Assembly (NCBI GenBank): GCA_030642005.1
Contig: DAOWOP010000151.1
Span: 1 to 6,453 of the forward strand
Length of the DNA stretch: 6,453 nt
Source: Planctomycetales bacterium
Lineage (GTDB): Bacteria; Planctomycetota; Phycisphaerae; SM23-33
Direction of reading: 5' to 3'
Shown: positions 1 to 5,586 of the stretch, piece after piece
Layout: every line of letters starts with the position of its first letter
Numbering within the stretch: the first letter of the stretch is position 1
Notes under the pieces: generated by a model
The model's input: only the letters and a program-made list of their open reading frames with translations
What the model was told of the DNA's origin: nothing
Databases searched by the model: none
Translations under genes and position numbers: made by a program

Positions 1-114
1 AGGAGCGGTCGTAGGCACACGATCGCCTCTACGAGGCTAAAAATAAGAAAATCCCTTTCCCAGGGCTTGCCTTCGGCTGCGCCCTGGGCTAAATACGACC
101 GCCCCGTCTGGGGC
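1..114. repeat. Compound hairpin cluster (REP-like, non-coding)
   Basis: This stretch has no credible gene and is dense in inverted repeats. An outer 9-bp arm at 5-13 pairs with 94-102. Inside it are GCCTC/GAGGC (25-29 with 33-37, 3-base loop) and CCCAGGGC/GCCCTGGG (59-66 with 81-88), the latter with a small GCC/GGC inner pair at 69-71/75-77. Next to it lies GCCCC/GGGGC (101-105 with 110-114), which competes with the outer arm for 101-102. The left arm can alternatively pair with 19-25 as a 7-bp hairpin with one G-T pair. Several nested palindromes in about 110 bases look like a REP or MITE-like dispersed element or a structured RNA. No transposase is present. Its boundaries cannot be fixed because it starts at the window edge. 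Confidence 0.5.
39..88 (-). terminator. Possible Rho-independent terminator of the M42 peptidase gene
   Basis: Read leftward, the perfect 8-bp stem at 88-81/66-59 is followed within a few bases by a T-rich stretch (ATTTTCTTATTTTT, 52-39). This is the layout of an intrinsic terminator, about 70 bases after the stop codon of the leftward peptidase gene. The T tract begins about 7 bases past the stem and is interrupted, and the 14-base loop is long. The same hairpin may simply belong to the repeat cluster in which it lies. Confidence 0.4.
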
Positions 115-137
115 TATTGAGAAGGTAGCGCTGTCAT

Positions 138-158
138 ACTACTGACTACCGGCTACTA
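138..158. repeat. Short 7-bp tandem array overlapping the peptidase stop codon
   Basis: Three imperfect 7-bp units lie head to tail: ACTACTG, ACTACCG, GCTACTA. The last unit contains the complement of the TAG stop codon of the leftward M42 peptidase gene (156-158), so the array begins at the gene end and runs into the spacer. Only three units are present and they differ at two or three positions. Alone this would be weak, but the same 7-base period recurs in three other places in the window. Confidence 0.4.
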
Positions 159-1229
159 CACTTTGACCTTGAACCGTTCGCCTTTTTTCAGGTCGAGGCA
201 GAATCCCGCCAGCAGTTCGGCGGTGCGCTGCAGGTCTTTCAGGTCGAGCATCTCGACGGTGGTGTGCATGTAGCGGTTTGGTATGCTGAGTATGGCTGAC
301 GGGACGCCGCCCTGCTTGCTGAAGATCGCCAGCGCGTTCGTCCCCCCGGTCAGGCTGAAGGTCTCAATCTGGAGATTGATTTTTTTCTTTTTCGCAGCCG
401 ACCGGAGCCGCTGGACGACAACGGGGTGGTTTTCCCGCCCGAGGCTGACGGTCGGGCCTTTGCCCAACTTGACCTCGCCATGCTGCTTGAGGTCGATGCC
501 GGGCGTATCGGTCGCGTGAGTAACATCGACGGCGACAGCGGCGTCAGGTCTGACGTTGGCGACGCTCATGGCAGCGCCGTGCAGGCCCAGTTCTTCCTGG
601 ACTGAACTGCACGCATAAATCGCGCATTTCAACTGCTGCGGCTTCGAGGCCGCCAGGCGCAGCGCCTCTATTACCGCCCAGGTGCCCACGCGGTTATCGA
701 AGGCGCGGGCAACCGCCACGGACCCGTTGAGCACCTCGAAGTCGTCGGCGAATGTAATCGGATCGCCGACGGCGACCTTCCTGGCGGCGGCCTTCCGGCC
801 GGATGCGCCGATGTCTATGAACAACTCGTGCATCTTGGGGGCCTTGGGTTCACCCTTGTCTTTCTTGCTAAGGTGGATGGCGGTTGCGCCGGTAACGCCA
901 CGGACAATCCCCTTGTCGGTGTGGATGTTGACCCGCTTGCCGCGGACCAGGGCCGGGTCAACCCCGCCGACTCGTTGAAAGTAGATAAAGCCGTTCTCGT
1001 CGATATGCTTGACCATCAGGCCGATTTCGTCGGCGTGCCCATCAAGCATAATCTTCGGATTCCCCCCAGGATTCAGCACCGCTATAGCGTTGCCGTAGGC
1101 ATCGGTGTGGACCTCGTCGGCGAATTTCCGGGCGTAGTCGCACCAGACCTTCTGGCCGCGAGACTCGAATCCCGCCGGGCTTGGCGTAGTTAACAATTCC
1201 TTTAGAAACTCAAGTGATTCTTCACGCAT
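156..1229 (-). CDS. M42 family metallopeptidase (glutamyl aminopeptidase / endoglucanase-type)
   Basis: This 357-residue protein has the usual length of the M42 family, cytoplasmic dinuclear-metal aminopeptidases that assemble into large tetrahedral particles and trim peptides released by the proteasome or other proteases. The family metal centre is complete: His65 in GHADEIG, bridging Asp178 in AFDNRVG, catalytic Glu212 and ligand Glu213 in QEELGLHGA, Asp235 in VDVTHATDTPG, and His322 in MHTTVEM. The TGGTNA motif follows Thr294. No signal peptide is seen. The ATG start is supported by AAGGAG at 1239-1244, nine bases upstream. The gene is divergent from glnA, with its own candidate promoter, and appears monocistronic. 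Specificity (acidic, leucine-type or broader) cannot be read from the motifs, and homologues are sometimes mislabelled as cellulases or endoglucanases. There is no sign of truncation. Confidence 0.95.
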   Translation of the reverse strand: MREESLEFLKELLTTPSPAGFESRGQKVWCDYARKFADEVHTDAYGNAIAVLNPGGNPKIMLDGHADEIGLMVKHIDENGFIYFQRVGGVDPALVRGKRVNIHTDKGIVRGVTGATAIHLSKKDKGEPKAPKMHELFIDIGASGRKAAARKVAVGDPITFADDFEVLNGSVAVARAFDNRVGTWAVIEALRLAASKPQQLKCAIYACSSVQEELGLHGAAMSVANVRPDAAVAVDVTHATDTPGIDLKQHGEVKLGKGPTVSLGRENHPVVVQRLRSAAKKKKINLQIETFSLTGGTNALAIFSKQGGVPSAILSIPNRYMHTTVEMLDLKDLQRTAELLAGFCLDLKKGERFKVKV

Positions 1230-1270
1230 CTGTTTAGTCTCCTTGTCGCAATACGTTGTAGCAGAGCCAT

Positions 1271-1299
1271 ACTATGCGCAACCGGGGCTGTTTTGTCGA
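1271..1299 (-). promoter_or_regulatory. Candidate sigma-70-type promoter for the M42 peptidase gene
   Basis: On the minus strand TCGACA (1299-1294) is separated by exactly 17 bases from CATAGT (1276-1271). These match TTGACA in five of six and TATAAT in four of six positions. The -10 box lies about 40 bases before the ATG at 1229. This comes from inspection only; the -10 match is modest. Confidence 0.35.
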
Positions 1300-1325
1300 G
1301 CGCCATTACCGGAATACTGAAAACA

Positions 1326-1353
1326 GGGACTAGGGACTTGGGACTAGGGACTT
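1326..1353. repeat. 7-bp tandem array, GGGACT(A/T) x4
   Basis: Four contiguous 7-bp units read GGGACTA, GGGACTT, GGGACTA, GGGACTT. They differ only at the last base, which alternates, so there is also a perfect 14-bp period. The array sits in the divergent spacer between the peptidase gene and glnA and is followed by G and then a run of ten A at 1355-1364. No function is apparent. It is upstream of the candidate glnA promoter and could affect DNA shape there. Confidence 0.8.
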
Positions 1354-1370
1354 GAAAAAAAAAAGGAAAT

Positions 1371-1391
1371 CCGCAATCCGCAATCCGCAAT
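1371..1391. repeat. 7-bp tandem array, CCGCAAT x3
   Basis: Three perfect copies of CCGCAAT follow one another, preceded by a partial AAT unit at 1368-1370. The array lies 17 bases after the GGGACT(A/T) array and four bases before the -35 box of the candidate glnA promoter. Its sequence is unrelated to the neighbouring array, but the period is the same. Confidence 0.8.
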
Positions 1392-1395
1392 TATC

Positions 1396-1424
1396 TTGAC
1401 CAGTCTGCCGACAGCCGATAAACT
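1396..1424 (+). promoter_or_regulatory. Candidate sigma-70-type promoter for glnA
   Basis: TTGACC at 1396-1401 and TAAACT at 1419-1424 are separated by 17 bases, close to the housekeeping consensus. Transcription would start near 1431, giving a leader of roughly 48 bases before the ATG at 1479. No nitrogen-type sigma-54 site (GG-N10-GC in a TGGCAC/TTGCT context) was found in the spacer, so nitrogen control, if any, would act otherwise. Confidence 0.45.
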
Positions 1425-1465
1425 GCTGCCCCGTCGCAGGCAGGTCATTTTTCAGACTTTTTTAT

Positions 1466-1472
1466 GGAAGGA
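1466..1472 (+). promoter_or_regulatory. Ribosome binding site that fixes the glnA start
   Basis: GGAAGGA lies six bases before the ATG at 1479 and overlaps the only upstream in-frame ATG (1464). The upstream ATG itself has only a T-rich tract before it. The site therefore argues for initiation at 1479, which gives the N-terminus MFKTPAEV, a form familiar from other type I glutamine synthetases. Confidence 0.7.
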
Positions 1473-1478
1473 AAAGTG

Positions 1479-2930
1479 ATGTTTAAGACGCCCGCTGAAG
1501 TGGTTGATTTTATTCGCAATAAAGAGGTCCCCCTCCCCGGCACGGACCATGCCGGTAAGATCGAGTTTGTGGACCTTCGGTTCATGGATTTTCCCGGCCT
1601 GTGGCAGCACCTGACGGTCCCAATCAGTGAAGTAACCGAAGACAGCTTTACGCACGGTTTCGGGTTCGACGGTTCCAGCATCCGGGGCTGGCAGGCGATT
1701 AACGAATCGGACATGCTGATCGTGCCGGTTCCCGATACGGCTGTGGTCGATCCGTTCATGACCAGACCGACGCTGATGCTTATCTGCGACGTCAAAAGCC
1801 CGCTTAATTTCAAGGAATATAGCCGGGACCCGCGATCCATCGGAAGGAAGTGCGAGGCATACCTAAAAGAAAGCGGCATCGCCGATAAGGCGTACTTCGG
1901 CCCGGAACTGGAGTTCTTTATCTTCAACCACGCTCGCTACGACCAGACCATCAACAGCGCGCACTACTACGTGGACAGCAACGAGGGCGTCTGGAACCGA
2001 GGCAGCGACGACCCGAACAACCTCGGCCACAAGATCCGCCTCAAGGAAGGCTACTTCCCGCTGCCACCGGCCGATCAGGGACAGAATATCCGTTCGGAGA
2101 TGATGGCCGTTCTCCAGCAGTGCGGGATCGCCGCCGAGGCGCATCACCACGAAGTCGCCACCGGCGGGCAGGCCGAAATCGCCATACTGTACGACACGCT
2201 GATCCGCATGTCCGACAAGGTGATGCTGTACAAGTACATCACCAAGAACGTCGCGGCCAGGTACGGAAAGACCGTTACATTCATGCCCAAGCCGCTCTTC
2301 CAGGACAACGGATCGGGAATGCACACGCACTTTTCGCTCTGGAAGTCCGACAAGCCGCTCTTTGCTGGCGGCGAATATGCCGGATTCTCAAAGATGGGCC
2401 TGCACGCCATCGGCGGTATCCTTAAGCACGCCTCTTCGCTGCTGGCGTTCACCAACCCGACGACAAACAGTTACAAGCGTCTGGTGCCTGGCTTCGAAGC
2501 GCCCGTGAACATGGTATATTCAAGCCGGAACCGCTCCGCCGCCATCCGAATACCCATGTACAGCGAAAACCCCAAGACAAAGCGACTGGAGTTCCGATGC
2601 CCGGATTGCTCCTGCAATCCATACCTGGCGTTTTCAGCAATAACGATGGCGGCCATCGACGGAATCAAGAATGAAATCGATCCGGGCAGGCCTATCGATA
2701 AGGACATCTACCACCTCAGCGCCAAGGAATACGCCGCAATCGCTTCAGCGCCGGTCGATCTGAACGCAGCCCTGGAGGCACTGGAGGCCGACCACAATTA
2801 CCTGCTGGAAGGCGATGTCTTCACCGACGACGTGATCTATTATTGGATCAAGTACAAACGCGAGAACGAGGTGGACGCACTCCGCCAAAGGCCTCACCCG
2901 TTCGAGTTTTGCATGTACTTCGATTTGTAG
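1479..2930 (+). CDS. glnA: Type I (beta) glutamine synthetase
   Basis: GlnA joins ammonia to glutamate using ATP, forming glutamine, the main entry of ammonium into metabolism. It acts in the cytoplasm as a dodecamer. With the start at 1479 the protein has 483 residues, normal for the family. All signatures are present: FDGSSIRGW near 63-71, the metal-site GPELEFFIF near 141-149, HHHEVATGGQAE near 222-233, ATP-site NGSGMHTH near 277-284, the flap NPTTNSYKRLVPGFEAPV near 326-343 and LEFRCPD near 370-376. The region between GPELEFFIF and the HHHE motif includes the segment typical of beta-type enzymes. Near 406-416 the segment RPIDKDIY aligns with the loop holding the adenylylated Tyr of enteric GlnA, so GlnE-type control is possible, though the pattern's leading Lys is Glu here. 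A Cys-rich RCPDCSCNPY replaces the more usual RFPDPSANPY. The gene stands alone, with no ntrBC or glnB nearby. Confidence 0.97.
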   Translation: MFKTPAEVVDFIRNKEVPLPGTDHAGKIEFVDLRFMDFPGLWQHLTVPISEVTEDSFTHGFGFDGSSIRGWQAINESDMLIVPVPDTAVVDPFMTRPTLMLICDVKSPLNFKEYSRDPRSIGRKCEAYLKESGIADKAYFGPELEFFIFNHARYDQTINSAHYYVDSNEGVWNRGSDDPNNLGHKIRLKEGYFPLPPADQGQNIRSEMMAVLQQCGIAAEAHHHEVATGGQAEIAILYDTLIRMSDKVMLYKYITKNVAARYGKTVTFMPKPLFQDNGSGMHTHFSLWKSDKPLFAGGEYAGFSKMGLHAIGGILKHASSLLAFTNPTTNSYKRLVPGFEAPVNMVYSSRNRSAAIRIPMYSENPKTKRLEFRCPDCSCNPYLAFSAITMAAIDGIKNEIDPGRPIDKDIYHLSAKEYAAIASAPVDLNAALEALEADHNYLLEGDVFTDDVIYYWIKYKRENEVDALRQRPHPFEFCMYFDL

Positions 2931-2936
2931 CCGATG

Positions 2937-2953
2937 GGTAGCGCCGGGCTACC
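2937..2953 (+). terminator. Small hairpin just after glnA
   Basis: GGTAGC (2937-2942) and GCTACC (2948-2953) form a perfect 6-bp stem with a five-base loop, seven bases after the glnA stop codon. No T run follows, so it is not a classic intrinsic terminator. It may stabilise the 3' end of the transcript. Confidence 0.3.
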
Positions 2954-2962
2954 GGTTACCAA

Positions 2963-2989
2963 GCTCTGTCTGAAAACTATTTCAGACAG
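2963..2989. repeat. TGTCTGAAA hairpin, left part of composite repeat copy 1
   Basis: CTGTCTGAAA (2966-2975) and TTTCAGACAG (2980-2989) form a perfect 10-bp stem with a four-base loop. The 14 bases 2963-2976 (GCTCTGTCTGAAAA) recur exactly at 6398-6411, where a shorter version of the same hairpin forms. It lies between the convergent glnA and dehydrogenase genes and could end transcription from either side, but no T tract follows on either strand. The recurrence argues for a dispersed repeat rather than a gene-specific terminator. Confidence 0.6.
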
Positions 2990-3005
2990 GCAATTAGTAA
3001 AAAGC

Positions 3006-3088
3006 GGTCAGCAATCAGCGTTCAGCAATCAGCAAAGGAAGAAACTGAATGCTGAATGCTGATTGCTGAACGCTGAACGCTGAATGCT
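3006..3088. repeat. Inverted pair of 7-bp tandem arrays (NNTCAGC / GCTGANN)
   Basis: Four units of NNTCAGC fill 3006-3033 (GGTCAGC, AATCAGC, GTTCAGC, AATCAGC). About six units of the complementary form GCTGA(A/T)(T/C) fill 3044-3088, the first being ACTGAAT. The two arrays face each other, so 3015-3034 pairs perfectly with 3057-3076: a 20-bp stem with a 22-base loop. The right array ends at 3088, directly against the stop codon of the leftward dehydrogenase gene (3089-3091). In RNA from either strand this would fold into a long hairpin, which may protect the 3' ends of both convergent genes or stop transcription. No T tract is present. Confidence 0.85.
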
Positions 3089-3871
3089 CTAGATTGTGGC
3101 TTTTGTCGCGCCGGTCGAGATGCCGCCATCGACGAGCAGCGTCTGGCCGGTGATGTACTCGCCGGCGTCGGAAGCGAGGAATACCACCGCCCCGTCAAGG
3201 TCGCGGGGCTGCCCAGGCCGCTTCAGTGGTATCCGGTCGCAGATGTACTCAACCCACTCGGCGCTCTCGTACAGCACCGCGTTCTGGGCCGTCTTGAACC
3301 AGCCCGGCGCGAGGCAGTTGACAGTGATGCCATGAACGCCCCAGTCGTCGGCCAGGCTCATCGTCAGTTGCCGGATGCCGCCCCGGCTGGCGCAGTAAGG
3401 ACCAAGCCCGGCATAGCCAGCCACGCATGTAACCGAGCCGATGTTAATAATCCGTCCGTACCGGCGGGCGATCATCTTCTTCGCAACCGCCTGGGCTACG
3501 AAGAACGGCCCGCGAAGGTTGGTATCGAGCACGAGGTTCCAGTCGTCCCACGTAACCTCCACCGCCAGTTTGCGAACGTTGCATCCGGCGTTGTTGACCA
3601 GGATGTCGATCTTACCATAAGCGGCAAAGGCCTCCTCAACGGCACGCTGAATACTGTCGTAATCCCGCACGTCGAGTTCCGCCGATACGGCACGCCGGCC
3701 CAGCCGCTCGATTTCACGCTGGAAATCTTCGAGGCGGTCGCGGTTTCGGCTGGTGATTACGAGGTCCGCCCCCGCCCTCGCCAGCGCCCGAGCCATGTAC
3801 TGACCCAGACCCCGACTTGCGCCGGTAACTATGGCTGCCTTGCCGGTAAGATCGAACAGGTTCTTGTCCAT
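3089..3871 (-). CDS. Short-chain dehydrogenase/reductase, gluconate 5-dehydrogenase-like
   Basis: This 260-residue classical SDR has the cofactor motif TGASRGLG at 16-23, Asp67, NNAG at 93-96, Asn118, Ser146 (13 residues before the Tyr, as expected) and Tyr159. The residue four after the Tyr is Arg163 instead of the catalytic Lys (YCASR). The N-terminal LFDLTGK and the LAPGWFKT stretch at 187-194 resemble 5-keto-D-gluconate reductases of the IdnO/Ga5DH type. Ser-Arg after the second strand (41-42) suggests NADP(H). The ATG is supported by AAGGAG at 3881-3886, nine bases upstream. The gene begins 40 bases after the zinc dehydrogenase gene, so the two are probably co-transcribed and may act on one carbohydrate route. 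A polyol, sugar acid or other ketone substrate cannot be separated by sequence. 3-oxoacyl-ACP reductase is a common default label but less likely here. The Lys-to-Arg change may lower activity or mark a subfamily. Confidence 0.9.
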   Translation of the reverse strand: MDKNLFDLTGKAAIVTGASRGLGQYMARALARAGADLVITSRNRDRLEDFQREIERLGRRAVSAELDVRDYDSIQRAVEEAFAAYGKIDILVNNAGCNVRKLAVEVTWDDWNLVLDTNLRGPFFVAQAVAKKMIARRYGRIINIGSVTCVAGYAGLGPYCASRGGIRQLTMSLADDWGVHGITVNCLAPGWFKTAQNAVLYESAEWVEYICDRIPLKRPGQPRDLDGAVVFLASDAGEYITGQTLLVDGGISTGATKATI

Positions 3872-3911
3872 AATTTATCGCTCCTTGAAAAAGAGGATGG
3901 GAGTCTTTTTC

Positions 3912-4943
3912 CTACGGAGTCAGGATAACCTTCATTAATCCGGGTTCCTTGTTGCGCAGGCGTTCAAACCAGGCCGCCCCTTCAGCCAGCGGAGCAACGG
4001 CGCTGATGAAAGGTTCGACGTTGACCTGCCCCCGCGCGATCATATCGAGACAGGCGGGGTATTCCCCGCAGGACGCGCAGCAGCCACAGATGGTCAACTC
4101 CCGTGTAACCGCCGCCTGTAGCGGCAGTTCAACGGCAGACGAAAGGTTGCCCACCAGCGCCAAAATCCCACCCTTTCGAAGGGACGCCAGGGCGGTCTTG
4201 ACTGTCGCCGTTATACCAACGACCTCAAAGGCGACATCGGCGCCGCGCCCGCCGGTGTATTCGGCAACCTCTGCCAGCACGTCGCAGGCGTCGGGGCTGA
4301 CGGCGAGGTCGGCTCCGAGTTTTCGGGCGAGGTCCAGTTTGTTCTGTTCGATATCCACAGCGACAACGGCGCCGCACCCAGCCGCTCGCAAAACCTGGAC
4401 CAGCAAAAGCCCTATCATCCCAGCGCCCACCACCACAGCCGAATCGTTCTGCGCCAAACCTGTGCGCTCGACAGCATGAACGGCCACCGACAGCGGCTCG
4501 ACCACAGCGGCATGTTCGAACGACAGGCCATCGGGCAGGCGATAGAGGATACGCTGCGGAACGGCTATATACTCAACGAACGCGCCGTCGCAGCGGTATT
4601 CGTCGCACGAAACGCCCAGCACGCGGCGGCTGCCGCAGAGGTTAATCCGCCCCCGGCGACAGAAATCGCACTCGCCGCAATAGATTGTTGAATCGAAGGT
4701 TACGCGGTCGCCGGCGCCCCAGCCGGTAACGTCAGCGCCGACCTCGGCGATTACCCCGGCAGCCTCATGGCCCATGATAATCGGCGGAATCCGCCGGCCC
4801 GTGCTGCCGTCCATGCCATGAACGTCGCTGCCGCAGATACCGCAGGCCTTCACTTCGATCAATACGTCGGTCGGCCCGATCTGCGGAACGGGCACATCCT
4901 CGTATTCCAGCCGGTTGTATTCTTTCAGCACCAGAGCCTTCAA
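3912..4943 (-). CDS. Zinc-dependent medium-chain dehydrogenase (sorbitol / L-idonate dehydrogenase-like)
   Basis: This 343-residue protein belongs to the zinc-containing MDR family and oxidises a secondary alcohol to a ketone with NAD(P)+. Catalytic zinc residues are Cys37 in CGICGSDVH, His59-Glu60 in GHEAAG, and probably Glu149 in VVEPLSV. Structural zinc is held by Cys89, Cys92, Cys95 and Cys103 in the CxxCxxC-x7-C lobe. The nucleotide motif GAGMIG is at 173-178, and Asp197 at the end of the next strand favours NAD+. The start is TTG at 4943, backed by AAGGGAG at 4952-4958, eight bases upstream; the frame has no better placed ATG. Length and neighbourhood recall E. coli IdnD beside IdnO, but sorbitol, threonine, galactitol-1-phosphate and butanediol dehydrogenases share these motifs, so the substrate is open. 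It is followed by the SDR gene after 40 bases and is likely in the same transcript. Confidence 0.92.
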   Translation of the reverse strand: MKALVLKEYNRLEYEDVPVPQIGPTDVLIEVKACGICGSDVHGMDGSTGRRIPPIIMGHEAAGVIAEVGADVTGWGAGDRVTFDSTIYCGECDFCRRGRINLCGSRRVLGVSCDEYRCDGAFVEYIAVPQRILYRLPDGLSFEHAAVVEPLSVAVHAVERTGLAQNDSAVVVGAGMIGLLLVQVLRAAGCGAVVAVDIEQNKLDLARKLGADLAVSPDACDVLAEVAEYTGGRGADVAFEVVGITATVKTALASLRKGGILALVGNLSSAVELPLQAAVTRELTICGCCASCGEYPACLDMIARGQVNVEPFISAVAPLAEGAAWFERLRNKEPGLMKVILTP

Positions 4944-4985
4944 AGTGCCGTCTCCCTTGCTCGACTTTCATTTGCGCCGTCGCCG

Positions 4986-5132
4986 TCAAACCGTTACCAT
5001 CGGCTTGCGGATGACGCCGCGCACCTTGCAGCGCGGCTCGCTCACGTCGATCAGCGTAACGGTCTTCTTTGAGCCGTCCGGCAACTCAAAGACAGCCGAC
5101 TCGCCAACGTCCAGGTCGAAGTTCGTGTACAT
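4986..5132 (-). CDS. Small protein of unknown function, possibly truncated or frameshifted
   Basis: The 48-residue ORF begins MYTNFDLDVGESAVFELPDG and continues with alternating charged and beta-branched residues, ending RKPMVTV. It looks like one or two beta-strand hairpins rather than a membrane or DNA-binding protein. I cannot place it in a named family. The composition resembles the start of a longer beta-rich domain cut short. It lies in a 249-base gap between two leftward genes, in line with them (60 bases after the protease gene, 42 before the TTG of the dehydrogenase). No strong ribosome site precedes the ATG. The frame is open upstream as far as the protease stop, so the N-terminus could be longer if a non-ATG codon is used. 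It ends GTT TGA C; omitting one T there would add 15 residues and end at a TGA that overlaps the dehydrogenase start. It may be a real small gene, a remnant, or a frameshifted gene. Confidence 0.45.
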   Translation of the reverse strand: MYTNFDLDVGESAVFELPDGSKKTVTLIDVSEPRCKVRGVIRKPMVTV

Positions 5133-5192
5133 TCGTTTGTTTATGACAACAACCTCGCCACCTGCTGATTCGCAATGGCGATATTGGGTAGT

Positions 5193-5579
5193 TTATGAAT
5201 TCGACGCCAGGAAGCCCCCGATGATGCCGAGGATAGGTTTGAGATGCCTGGTGGTCGGGTCGGCGGCGACGCCGAAGTTTTCCAGCGCAGTTGCGCCCAG
5301 CAGGTACAGCGATTCGGTCGGGGCGAAAATGACCGGGCAGGTCAGCGTCTCGCCCAGTTCGGGGATGGTGAACAGCGCCTCGCCGAGCAGCCGACGGTCC
5401 CGCCGCCCATCAGCCAGAATCAACTCACGATGGTGAATCGGCTCCAGGCCGATCTGCTCCAGCCGATTCTCCGGCACAAAACTATACAGCGCACCGGTAT
5501 CGACCCAGAAATCCTCTTCAAAGAACCGCTCCGGATCAGCCGGATTGGCGACCTTCACCCTGACTTGAAACATACCCAC
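5193..5579 (-). CDS. Retropepsin-like (clan AA) aspartic protease domain protein
   Basis: With the start used here the protein has 128 residues, the size of a single-domain retroviral-type aspartic protease that works as a homodimer. The catalytic motif VDTGALYSFVP places Asp27-Thr28-Gly29 after a first beta strand, and LYLLGATALENFG near 96-108 matches the hydrophobic-hydrophobic-Gly psi-loop of this fold. No signal peptide or membrane helix is seen, so it is probably cytoplasmic. Bacterial relatives are widespread and mostly uncharacterised, and their substrates are unknown. I place the start at GTG 5579 because AAGGAG (5587-5592) lies seven bases upstream. The longer frame from a GTG at 5609 would contain that site inside the coding region, and ATG 5573 is 13 bases from it. 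It is second in the leftward row, 74 bases after the membrane-protein gene. No recognised partner such as an antitoxin gene is next to it. Confidence 0.8.
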   Translation of the reverse strand: MGMFQVRVKVANPADPERFFEEDFWVDTGALYSFVPENRLEQIGLEPIHHRELILADGRRDRRLLGEALFTIPELGETLTCPVIFAPTESLYLLGATALENFGVAADPTTRHLKPILGIIGGFLASNS

Positions 5580-5586
5580 AGTCAAA

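Noticed and set aside
1202..1390. Leftward 62-residue ORF across the divergent spacer
   Set aside because: It overlaps the peptidase start, runs through the 7-bp arrays and the poly-A run, and has low-complexity content with no ribosome site.
1230..1478. Nitrogen-type sigma-54 promoter for glnA
   Set aside because: No TGGCAC-N5-TTGCT-like site was found; the better candidate is the sigma-70-type pair at 1396-1424.
1464..1478. glnA start at the upstream ATG (488 residues)
   Set aside because: The Shine-Dalgarno GGAAGGA overlaps this ATG and is correctly spaced for ATG 1479, and MFKTP is a familiar N-terminus for the family.
1863..2330. Leftward 155-residue ORF inside glnA
   Set aside because: It is antisense to a fully conserved part of glutamine synthetase; its composition is that of a shadow frame.
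3006..3088. Possible CRISPR array
   Set aside because: Units are seven bases with no spacers, and the two halves face each other; this is a tandem repeat, not repeat-spacer structure.
3332..3928. Rightward 198-residue ORF
   Set aside because: It is antisense to the SDR gene, whose motifs are all intact; there is no independent support.
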